Virus record (IMG/VR): IMGVR_UViG_3300011187_000003
Span: 23,726 to 87,725 of that record
DNA from: a virus
Reading direction: 5' to 3' (one strand)
DNA length: 64,000 nt
In this document: one piece after another, positions 23,185 through 29,121 of the stretch
How the letters are laid out: each line of letters begins with the position of its first letter
How positions within the stretch are numbered: the first letter of the stretch is position 1
Position numbers and translations under genes: made by a program
Notes under the pieces: model-generated
Told to the model about the DNA's origin: nothing
Database searches by the model: none
Seen by the model: only the letters and a program-made list of their open reading frames with translations

Positions 23185-23463
23185 ATGAAAACAAACGACA
23201 AAAAAATTGAATCTATTGAAGGCCTGCAGGATGCAATTAAGGACTTGAAGAATCAGGACATTTATTTGATTGAAAATGTGGAGCTTGAAGCAGGCGACAT
23301 CTATCAAGTTTTAAAAGATGTTGACATTGCAGATCAAAGATATATGGAGACTTTAAAAGATACAGTAGAGTTTTACGCAAGACCTGAATGGGACAGAGAT
23401 AAAAAAATTTATCCTGCAATCTGGATTAATCCAACATCTGAAAAGTTAGTATTTGAGTATTAA
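23185..23463 (+). CDS. hypothetical acidic cassette protein
   Basis: 92-residue protein from ATG 23185 after AAAGGAGATGATAATT; a longer in-frame reading from 23110 would start in the promoter and is rejected. Strongly acidic over residues 8-45, then FYARPEWDRDKKIYPAIWIN. No family recognised. Confidence 0.65.
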   Translation: MKTNDKKIESIEGLQDAIKDLKNQDIYLIENVELEAGDIYQVLKDVDIADQRYMETLKDTVEFYARPEWDRDKKIYPAIWINPTSEKLVFEY

Positions 23464-23475
23464 AGGTTAAAAAAT

Positions 23476-23502
23476 ATCAGGTCTGCAAAAATCAGGCCTG
23501 AT
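23476..23502. terminator. GGCC-type hairpin
   Basis: ATCAGGTCT (23476-23484) pairs with AGGCCTGAT (23494-23502), one G-U; A-rich on both sides. Confidence 0.5.
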
Positions 23503-23540
23503 AAAAATAAAATAAAATTTAAAATAATTCTTGATATTAC

Positions 23541-23569
23541 TTGACAAAGTATAATAAACTTGTTATACT
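23541..23569 (+). promoter_or_regulatory. class I cassette promoter
   Basis: TTGACA (23541-23546), spacer AAGTATAATAAACTTGT, TATACT (23564-23569), then ATAGATAGTGAAGATG. Confidence 0.8.
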
Positions 23570-23616
23570 ATAGATAGTGAAGATGAAAACAACACAAAAA
23601 AAGGAGCTGGTTTTTG

Positions 23617-23880
23617 ATGATTAAAAGAAAAGAATTAATTAAACTTGTTGAGGAGAATAAAAGAGAAAAAAGACAAGAAAAGTGGATGATAATAGAGAAG
23701 TGCGAAGCACTTACAGAAAAGAGAAAAAGAGGCAATTTAATAGCTGAAAGTATCATTGAAATTCTAAAGCAAGGTAATGACTTTTATGCGAGTGAAGTTA
23801 ATAACTCAAAAAATAATTTGAGATTCGTTTTGAATATATTGGATAACAAAGATTATATAATTGATATTGACAAAAAATAA
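23617..23880 (+). CDS. hypothetical basic cassette protein
   Basis: 87-residue, lysine/arginine-rich helical protein (MIKRKELIKLVEENKREKRQ) with an acidic hydrophobic end. The start at 23617 follows AAGGAGCTGGTTTTTG. Possibly nucleic-acid or RNA polymerase binding on charge alone; no family recognised. Confidence 0.6.
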   Translation: MIKRKELIKLVEENKREKRQEKWMIIEKCEALTEKRKRGNLIAESIIEILKQGNDFYASEVNNSKNNLRFVLNILDNKDYIIDIDKK

Positions 23881-23882
23881 TT

Positions 23883-23920
23883 ATAATTATCAGGCCTTGT
23901 AAAAGAGGCCTGATAATTAT
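23883..23920. terminator. 14-bp perfect hairpin with GGCC core
   Basis: ATAATTATCAGGCC (23883-23896), loop TTGTAAAAGA, GGCCTGATAATTAT (23907-23920). Same loop as the hairpin at 23064-23085. Confidence 0.6.
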
Positions 23921-23959
23921 TAAATAACTTAGATCAAAACCAATTAGGAGCTGATGCAA

Positions 23960-24235
23960 ATGGAGAAAAAAATTAAAAAGATGCAAGAATTTTTTGAAGG
24001 CAGAGAAGTTAAGGTAACAGGCTGGAGTGAAGACACCACTAAAGAGATGGTGATGGAAGTAGAGAACAATAAAGAAACGATAACTTTAAAAGATTCTAAC
24101 AGTCAAATTTTTTTATTAGTTAGCAAAAAAGCACTTGACAGAATTGATATTTTAGAACACTTAAGAGAAGGCAAAAAAGCAAGCATTCTAATCTATGGTG
24201 ATGGTATCACAGTTTATGTTCAAACAATAAAATAA
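23960..24235 (+). CDS. hypothetical cassette protein
   Basis: 91-residue protein starting at the second ATG (23960), nine bases after GGAG; the first ATG is inside the CTGATGC element. Sequence resembles a small OB- or SH3-like beta protein (REVKVTGWSEDTTKEMVMEV). The next cassette protein at 25113 has a similar start (KKI/DKIAKFFEEREGKE against KKIKKMQEFFEGREVK) and may be a distant paralogue. Confidence 0.6.
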   Translation: MEKKIKKMQEFFEGREVKVTGWSEDTTKEMVMEVENNKETITLKDSNSQIFLLVSKKALDRIDILEHLREGKKASILIYGDGITVYVQTIK

Positions 24236-24241
24236 TCAAAT

Positions 24242-24268
24242 AGCAAGGCCTGAAAAAAAGGCCTTGCT
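24242..24268 (+). terminator. AGGCCT terminator-like hairpin
   Basis: AGCAAGGCCT (24242-24251), loop GAAAAAA, AGGCCTTGCT (24259-24268), followed by TCTATCTT. Confidence 0.6.
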
Positions 24269-24318
24269 TCTATCTTAAAGAATCAGATCAAAGTTAATAA
24301 GTTAAAATAATATTAGTC

Positions 24319-24670
24319 AATTCGCTTCAAGCTTAAGAGCTTGGAGCTTTTTTGTATTTATACCATGTAACTATATTATTAAAAGCTATATAGAAGCGCT
24401 AAGAAGCTCATTAAGCACTTTTAAGCGAATCATGGTATTATGAGGCCTTGAATAAATAAAAGGCCTTAAATAACTATTTAAATCTTTATAAGGTGCTATA
24501 TAATTATAATATACATATTATATCAATAATAGCATACTATCATATATTAGAACCTTATAAGAGGCCATGAGAAGCGCTTTAAATAGCTTGCAGTTATATA
24601 TACATATTAATAGGCCTGCAGTAACTAAAAGCTTTATATGGAGCTTTTAGCGCTTTTTGAGACCTGCAGC
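24319..24670 (+). ncRNA. large structured non-coding RNA candidate
   Basis: No gene fits in 24269-24900 before the short frame at 24901. The region is packed with inverted repeats: ATTCGCTT (24320-24327) with AAGCGAAT (24423-24430) and ATACCATG (24360-24367) with CATGGTAT (24431-24438), which cross as a pseudoknot; hairpin CAAGCT/AGCTTG (24328-24343); AGGCCTT/AAGGCCT (24443-24466); ATAAGGT/ACCTTAT (24488-24558) enclosing TGCTAT/ATAGCA; CTAAAAGCT/AGCTTTTAG (24625-24650) followed by CGCTTTTT. Strand is inferred from neighbours. Confidence 0.5.
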
Positions 24671-24721
24671 ACTATTAAGTATAGTACTACTAAAACTATT
24701 TGAATTAATTTAATATATAGC

Positions 24722-24750
24722 TTGACAAAGTATAACTAAAGCCTTATAAT
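24722..24750 (+). promoter_or_regulatory. class I cassette promoter with dead cassette
   Basis: TTGACA (24722-24727), spacer AAGTATAACTAAAGCCT, TATAAT (24745-24750), then GGTACATAGTGAGACAGG. Downstream AAAAAAGAGTGCTGG looks like a decayed AAAGGAGCTGG and no gene follows before the next promoter. Confidence 0.7.
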
Positions 24751-24817
24751 GGTACATAGTGAGACAGGGAAGAAAAAAGAGTGCTGGCAAAACTTTTTAA
24801 AAAATATCAAATAAAGC

Positions 24818-24846
24818 TTGACAAAGTATAACAAACTTGTTATTAT
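24818..24846 (+). promoter_or_regulatory. class I cassette promoter
   Basis: TTGACA (24818-24823), spacer AAGTATAACAAACTTGT, TATTAT (24841-24846), then GTTAAGTAGTGAGGG. Confidence 0.75.
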
Positions 24847-24900
24847 GTTAAGTAGTGAGGGACACAAAAGAACAACAAATTTTAAAAGGAGATGATAATT

Positions 24901-25047
24901 ATGTTTTATGTTGGATGGGAAGAATTGAAGAGCTGGAAACCAGAGCTAACAGAGAAAGAAGCAAAGAAGCAAGCAAGGCAGATTGACAAAGATTGCGTAG
25001 AGCTGGAAAGAGAATTAAGAGAATCAGGAGAATACGAAAACTTATAA
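24901..25047 (+). CDS. 48-residue helical micro-protein
   Basis: ATG 24901 after AAAAGGAGATGATAATT, stop TAA 25047. MFYVGWEELKSWKPELTEKE continues as a charged helix with one cysteine. Unknown function. Confidence 0.55.
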   Translation: MFYVGWEELKSWKPELTEKEAKKQARQIDKDCVELERELRESGEYENL

Positions 25048-25055
25048 GAATCAAA

Positions 25056-25079
25056 GGCCTTGTGATAGCAAGCAAGGCC
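25056..25079. terminator. GGCC hairpin
   Basis: GGCCTTG (25056-25062), loop TGATAGCAAG, CAAGGCC (25073-25079). Confidence 0.5.
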
Positions 25080-25112
25080 ACAATATAAAAAATTAAAAGG
25101 AGCTGATAGAAG

Positions 25113-25385
25113 ATGAATAATATTGATAAAATAGCAAAGTTTTTTGAGGAAAGAGAAGGCAAAGAATTTATAGAATTAGGATATAATCAAGGTAAAAGAT
25201 TAATAGATTTTAGCTTTAAATTAGATAAAATTAATCGTAAAAGAGAAACAAGAATAAAATTAATATTAAATAATAATGAGCCACAAAGGTTTGTAGAATC
25301 AAATATTAAAGAACTATATAGTGGTGATTATTTGCTAAAAATTGAGCTTATAAATGGTCTGATTCTTAGAATTATTAAAAAATAA
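25113..25385 (+). CDS. hypothetical basic cassette protein
   Basis: 90-residue protein with helical N-terminus (NIDKIAKFFEEREGKEFIEL) and basic strands later. Ribosome binding site TTAAAAGGAGCTGATAGAAG. It is the last cassette before the DnaA-box array. Possible distant paralogue of the 23960 product. Confidence 0.6.
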   Translation: MNNIDKIAKFFEEREGKEFIELGYNQGKRLIDFSFKLDKINRKRETRIKLILNNNEPQRFVESNIKELYSGDYLLKIELINGLILRIIKK

Positions 25386-25394
25386 AACTAAAAA

Positions 25395-25418
25395 GCCTGA
25401 GTTATCCACAAGCTCAGG
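25395..25418 (+). terminator. hairpin with DnaA box in its loop
   Basis: CCTGAG (25396-25401), then TTATCCACAAG, then CTCAGG (25413-25418) followed by TTT. The first DnaA box of the array forms the loop. Confidence 0.45.
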
Positions 25419-25555
25419 TTTAAGTTATCCACATTTGAGAGAGAGTTATCCACAATATTAAGTTAGTTATCCACAGGAAAGAGAGAATTATCCACAAGTT
25501 ATCCACAAAACAAATGATAAATTATAAATAAATGATAAATAATAAAATTTATATG
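25402..25555. other. replication origin candidate: six phased DnaA boxes plus AT-rich segment
   Basis: Exact TTATCCACA boxes at 25402, 25425, 25446, 25467, 25488 and 25499 (start positions), all in one orientation, spaced 23, 21, 21, 21 and 11 bp, that is, on one face of the helix. They are followed by an AT-only-like stretch (25508-25555) with repeated GATAAAT, a natural unwinding element. Confidence 0.8.
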
Positions 25556-25930
25556 AATTAAAAAACGAATTTCAACACTCCCCTGTTACTATAAAATTTT
25601 TTTCTGATTCTGGCCTGATTGTTTTTGTCGTATAATACAGATTATAAGACAAAACATCCACGAAGCCTGCCATGACAGGAATGGTGAGGGGTGTCGATTC
25701 AAGATAGAAAACCAAAAAAAAGAAATAGAAGGAAGAATAGGTTTTTGCACTCCCCTACCAACTCCTCTAATATCTATCCCTATAAGACTCTAGATACCAA
25801 CGACTCTAATTTGGCACCCTATACCTTTTTAATTAGTTAACTTTAATATTTGCCCCTATTGAGTCCTAATCACTAACCTCTCTAAGGTATATCCCTACCC
25901 CAACCTATATTAGGGGGTGTCAAATAATGC
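25556..25930. other. non-coding region with recurrent CCCT motifs
   Basis: No gene. CACTCCCCT occurs at about 25575 and 25749; CCCTAT or CCCTAC recurs around 25788, 25832, 25853 and 25892. A small hairpin CCTG/CAGG lies at 25668-25681 and a TATAAT at 25630-25635 lacks a good -35. It may be part of the origin or a centromere-like site. Confidence 0.45.
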
Positions 25931-25959
25931 TTGACATATAATATTATATTATGTATAAT
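25931..25959 (+). promoter_or_regulatory. promoter, hybrid class
   Basis: TTGACA (25931-25936), 17-bp spacer, TATAAT (25954-25959), then AATAATAGAAAATTAAAGGAGG. Confidence 0.75.
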
Positions 25960-25989
25960 AATAATAGAAAATTAAAGGAGGTATTGATA

Positions 25990-26403
25990 ATGAAAGATGT
26001 AGAGTATATTTATAATTACTTTAAGGAACTGTCACCAATATGTTTACCTAACACCACATATATTGTAAAATACAATACTATCTTACATGAAGCTAAAAAA
26101 GCAAAACTCATTGAGATTAAAGAAAACTGCCTTGCTAAGTGGTTACCTAAGAATGGTAGAGATATTGACTTTTATGATGATAATATTATTACTTTCAGCT
26201 CCTTTTACGCCTTTGGGTACTTAACCTATACATATCATAACTACGACCATGTTGATGATTTAATCTTATCAGGATTTGAACAAGGGGACTTTGATAATTA
26301 TAAGATTTATGATAAACAATCAAACAGCAGTAATGCTAGTTCAGCTGGAGATATGAGAGAACAATGTACTTGGGAAACTTTCTCAACCCCACAACCATTT
26401 TAA
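25990..26403 (+). CDS. hypothetical protein
   Basis: 137-residue protein starting at ATG 25990 after AAAGGAGGTATTGATA. Aromatic-rich, mixed alpha/beta; ends with a low-complexity tail of S, N and A. No family recognised. First gene right of the origin candidate. Confidence 0.65.
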   Translation: MKDVEYIYNYFKELSPICLPNTTYIVKYNTILHEAKKAKLIEIKENCLAKWLPKNGRDIDFYDDNIITFSSFYAFGYLTYTYHNYDHVDDLILSGFEQGDFDNYKIYDKQSNSSNASSAGDMREQCTWETFSTPQPF

Positions 26404-26442
26404 AAATCAGATAAGGGGGGTGGAAATAATTTAAGATTTTAG

Positions 26443-26471
26443 TTACAATTTTTCACTCGCATGTGTATAAT
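26443..26471 (+). promoter_or_regulatory. class II promoter
   Basis: TTACAA (26443-26448), 17-bp spacer, TATAAT (26466-26471) with extended -10 TGTG, then AATAATGAAGGAGG. Confidence 0.65.
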
Positions 26472-26493
26472 AATAATGAAGGAGGTGATAGCA

Positions 26494-26655
26494 ATGCTGT
26501 TCCTAAGAGGTATCTCAGTTGGAATAATGATTGGGGTTATAATCTACAAACTCTTTGACCAAGATAGTAGAGAATTTGAGGAAGAAATATATGAGAATGG
26601 CTACAGTGATGGTTATGAAGATGGTTACTATAAGAGTGACTATAAATACTCATGA
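26494..26655 (+). CDS. 53-residue membrane-anchored acidic peptide
   Basis: Starts at ATG 26494 after GAAGGAGGTGATAGCA. Residues 2-21 (LFLRGISVGIMIGVIIYKLF) are a single transmembrane segment; the rest is acidic and repetitive (ENGYSDGYEDGYYKSDY). Function unknown. Confidence 0.6.
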   Translation: MLFLRGISVGIMIGVIIYKLFDQDSREFEEEIYENGYSDGYEDGYYKSDYKYS

Positions 26656-26668
26656 GGAGGTGATAGCA

Positions 26669-26992
26669 ATGAATGAAGTTGAAGAGGTTCTTAAAGATGG
26701 TAGGAACAATATTAATGATAAGTTTCTTGACACCAAACAAGTTAATATTATCAACCAAGAAGCCTTAAATACAGGTGATTGTATCAAAGTTAGAATTAAC
26801 TCTAATGATGGTGAGGTTAGAAATGTTATTGTACGATATACTGATGAAGAGGGAGTCCATTGTATAGACCTAAACTCAAGGAGGGACAGTAAAACATTCG
26901 CTATTCTTGCTAAATACTTGGCTAATGGCAATGTTGAAATATTAGATATAATGAGGGAAGGGGGGAACAGTAGATGGATAAAGAAGGAGTAA
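26669..26992 (+). CDS. hypothetical protein
   Basis: 107-residue protein from ATG 26669 after GAGGAGGTGATAGCA; the longer upstream frame is antisense-like noise. The middle GDCIKVRINSNDGEVRNVIV suggests a small beta barrel. Overlaps the next gene by 19 bp. Confidence 0.6.
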   Translation: MNEVEEVLKDGRNNINDKFLDTKQVNIINQEALNTGDCIKVRINSNDGEVRNVIVRYTDEEGVHCIDLNSRRDSKTFAILAKYLANGNVEILDIMREGGNSRWIKKE

Positions 26993-27162
26993 TCCAAGTA
27001 CTAGAAGCTTTTATTTTAGAGATTGAGAATGATGAGATTGAGGTTTCTAAGATTGAGAAGCAAGATACTGAAAAGTACAAAGAGAGCTTTAGTGGTACAG
27101 AGACCTTTCATAATAAGAAATTTATATTTGAGATGAAAGGGTCTTACAACCTAGAAGAATAA
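26974..27162 (+). CDS. hypothetical small acidic protein
   Basis: 62-residue protein, helical acidic first half; ribosome binding site AAGGGGGG. No family recognised. Confidence 0.55.
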   Translation: MDKEGVIQVLEAFILEIENDEIEVSKIEKQDTEKYKESFSGTETFHNKKFIFEMKGSYNLEE

Positions 27163-27182
27163 AAAAAAAATCAAATTATCTC

Positions 27183-27211
27183 TTGACAAAAGGTGTTATA
27201 GTATGTATAAT
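27183..27211 (+). promoter_or_regulatory. promoter
   Basis: TTGACA (27183-27188), 17-bp spacer, TATAAT (27206-27211). Confidence 0.75.
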
Positions 27212-27242
27212 TATAATTGCAATGTGAAAGGGGAGATAAAAA

Positions 27243-27517
27243 ATGTTTGAAGAACTTGATAAGATAATTGAGGAAGCCAAAACTGTGGCTTTGAAATTGA
27301 TGAAGTATCTAGGATTACTCGTAAAAACAGCAGACTATCCAATAAGCCACAGGTTAGCATGATATATGTAACTAAAGAGATTCAGGATAAATATGAGGAA
27401 AAGAAACAAGAAGCAAAAGAGAAATACAAGCACATTAAGAAAAGTATAGAGGATAGCTTAAAACCCCCTAAAACAAACGCTATTCTCCATCATTATGACC
27501 TAGCTGGAGACAAGTAA
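27243..27517 (+). pseudogene. helical protein gene with -1 frame break
   Basis: ATG 27243 follows AAAGGGGAGATAAAAA. The first frame (MFEELDKIIEEAKTVA) stops at 27362 after 39 codons. From 27290 the -1 frame continues open to TAA 27517 (FEIDEVSRITRKNSRLSNKP, then a long EK-rich helix). One extra T in GCTTTGAA at 27288-27292 would join them into a protein of about 91 residues. Could be a mutation, an assembly error or programmed frameshift; no good slippery heptamer is seen. Confidence 0.5.
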
Positions 27518-27528
27518 GGAGGGTTAAT

Positions 27529-27645
27529 ATGTTTGCAGTATTTATTACAATTTATTTATTAATACTAAGTATGTTTCTTGGGATTCCTCCAATTTTTATC
27601 CTGTTTTTAATATTATTAATTGTTCTTATCCCACCATTAAGTTAG
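27529..27645 (+). CDS. 38-residue membrane peptide
   Basis: ATG 27529 after AAGGAGGGTTAAT. Nearly all hydrophobic (VFITIYLLILSMFLGIPPIF then ILFLILLIVLI), two membrane passes with a proline kink. Function unknown. Confidence 0.6.
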   Translation: MFAVFITIYLLILSMFLGIPPIFILFLILLIVLIPPLS

Positions 27646-27654
27646 AGTATTTGG

Positions 27655-27683
27655 TTGAAAAATATCGCTATTATGTGTATAAT
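27655..27683 (+). promoter_or_regulatory. class II promoter
   Basis: TTGAAA (27655-27660), 17-bp spacer, TATAAT (27678-27683) with extended -10 TGTG; preceded by GG. Confidence 0.75.
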
Positions 27684-27731
27684 AATAATAGAGAGTGATA
27701 AATAATAATTAACATTTAAGGAGTGATAACT

Positions 27732-27956
27732 TTGCCAATAACAACTTCTAGTAGGAGAGTGTACTTTACAGAAGAAGCTACAGATAAAGAAGCAAAAGAT
27801 ATTAAAGATATGTTTGATGATGAAGGCTACCTTTTAGAAAGTGACTTAGATGACCCAGCTAGGTATATTGTAGTTAGAGGGGCTCAAAGAGAGTTATTAA
27901 AACTAGATTTGATTTCACCAACTCTTAGTAAGATTAAAGTAGTTAAACCACTATAA
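27732..27956 (+). CDS. hypothetical small protein
   Basis: 74 residues if started at TTG 27732, eight bases after AAGGAG (a GTG at 27723 overlaps the site). Acidic centre (DKEAKDIKDMFDDEGYLLES). Unknown. Confidence 0.55.
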   Translation: MPITTSSRRVYFTEEATDKEAKDIKDMFDDEGYLLESDLDDPARYIVVRGAQRELLKLDLISPTLSKIKVVKPL

Positions 27957-27968
27957 AGGAGGCTAATG

Positions 27969-28102
27969 ATGTATAAGAAGATATGCCCTGAATGTGATAG
28001 TGCATCTTATAGCAGTGGCAAAAAGGTGAATGGATTTGTCCTTATTGTGATGAAGATATAGGTGATATAGAAGTTGAAAGAACAAAAGAGGATGGTGATT
28101 AA
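27969..28102 (+). pseudogene. zinc-ribbon gene with -1 frame break at an A-run
   Basis: Starts ATG 27969 after AAAGGAGG: MYKKICPECDSASYSSGKK. The frame then stops at 28061, while the -1 frame continues GEWICPYCDEDIGDIEVERT to TAA 28102. Joined, CPEC ... CPYC makes a complete four-cysteine zinc ribbon. The break is at GGCAAAAAGG (28017-28026): one more A restores the frame, or C AAA AAG could act as a -1 slippery site. Three bp before the next gene. Confidence 0.55.
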
Positions 28103-28105
28103 TAT

Positions 28106-28411
28106 ATGGTAATTGTCTTAAGTGCGCTAGGTATTGCTGTACTACTCCTGTTAGGTAATAACATAAGCAAGCTTAAAACCTATGAATGTTTGGGGTGTGG
28201 TTATAAAGAGTCACTAAGTAGATTCTTTACTAGGCATATTCCTTTTGGTAGCCAAACTATTTGCCCTAAGTGTCATAGTGAAAAAGTTTACCTTGTAGGT
28301 GAAGCTCGCAAAAAGAAAATAGATGAAATATTTGAACAAGAAAAAGATAGTGGAAGAGTAAAAAGAGGTAGTACAGTAGGAAGGAGTATTAATTTTGATA
28401 GTAGACAATAA
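28106..28411 (+). CDS. membrane-anchored zinc-ribbon protein
   Basis: 101 residues. Residues 2-18 form a transmembrane segment (VIVLSALGIAVLLLLG). Then CLGCGY and CPKCHSE give a four-cysteine ribbon separated by about 25 residues. Basic C-terminus. Role unknown; one of about seven zinc-ribbon proteins in this window. Confidence 0.65.
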   Translation: MVIVLSALGIAVLLLLGNNISKLKTYECLGCGYKESLSRFFTRHIPFGSQTICPKCHSEKVYLVGEARKKKIDEIFEQEKDSGRVKRGSTVGRSINFDSRQ

Positions 28412-28817
28412 AAAGATGAGATGTGTCAAGTGTCCAGCTACAGATGAGTGGCAGTTACTTAAGGAATGTTTAGGTTGTGGAGCCTCTGACCAAATACTTA
28501 GTGGTGAAGAGGGTAAGTTTGAGTGTAACTATAAAGAAAAACAAAAAGAATACCTAGAGGAAGATATCCATGACTATATTATGGATGAGATGGGTATTGT
28601 AGAACTTGATGACTATGTAGATAAAAAAGTTAGAATGGAATTTGAGCAGTTAGGCGATACCTGTTTTCGCTATGACCCTGAAGAAGTTGAATTAACTGAT
28701 GAACTACTTGACTACATGATAGAGTTATCTGAAACCACTAATGAACTTGAGTATAGACTAGAAGCTGATGGTGATGATGTTATTTCCAAAAGAAGGGGTA
28801 CTTATTACAACACCTAA
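28395..28817 (+). CDS. zinc-ribbon-containing acidic protein
   Basis: 140 residues from TTG 28395, eight bases after AAGGAG. N-terminal CVKCPATDEWQLLKECLGCG carries two C-x2-C pairs; a long acidic helical region follows. Overlaps the upstream gene by 17 bp. Function unknown. Confidence 0.6.
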   Translation: MIVDNKKMRCVKCPATDEWQLLKECLGCGASDQILSGEEGKFECNYKEKQKEYLEEDIHDYIMDEMGIVELDDYVDKKVRMEFEQLGDTCFRYDPEEVELTDELLDYMIELSETTNELEYRLEADGDDVISKRRGTYYNT

Positions 28818-29121
28818 AAAATTTGATATGCTTGATTTTATCAATAGGCGTAGAAAGCAGATACTTGTACATAGTTGTGTTTATTATCGCTTTGGTACAA
28901 GTATAATCAGTGATGATAAGTTTGACACTTGGGGTTACCAGCTGGTAGATGCTGAACTGTCACATCCTAAGTTGGCTGAAAAAGCTGACTACCATGAAGT
29001 ATTTAAGGACTTTGATGGTAGCACAGGGTACTATCTTCCAATAGGTGAACCTGAGATAGTTAACATTGCTCATAGGTTAATAAAAATGAAGGAGGACAAT
29101 TATGGAGGAAATTTCAGATAA
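28768..29121 (+). CDS. LigA-related protein (NAD-ligase N-terminal-like)
   Basis: About 117 residues from ATG 28768, though that ATG has no ribosome binding site; ATT 28804, five bases after AAGGGG, is an alternative start. The core RRRKQILVHSCVYYRFGTSI followed by SDDKFDTW resembles the Ia-domain Y-Y ... I-S-D-x-x-Y/F-D motif of bacterial NAD-dependent DNA ligases. Stand-alone proteins of this kind are common in Firmicutes phages as 'DNA ligase LigA-related'. It lacks the adenylation domain, so it is not a ligase itself. Confidence 0.6.
   Translation: MVMMLFPKEGVLITTPKKFDMLDFINRRRKQILVHSCVYYRFGTSIISDDKFDTWGYQLVDAELSHPKLAEKADYHEVFKDFDGSTGYYLPIGEPEIVNIAHRLIKMKEDNYGGNFR

Noticed and set aside
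24781-24831. 16-residue cationic peptide frame starting at GTG
   Set aside because: No convincing ribosome binding site, and it runs into the next promoter; more likely the remains of a lost cassette.
21900-25385. Anti-CRISPR or anti-restriction identity for the cassette proteins
   Set aside because: Context would fit, but none of the proteins shows a motif that supports a specific inhibitor family.
25402-25507. CRISPR-like regular repeats
   Set aside because: The repeated unit is only the 9-bp DnaA box, with no spacer-like unique sequence and no cas genes.
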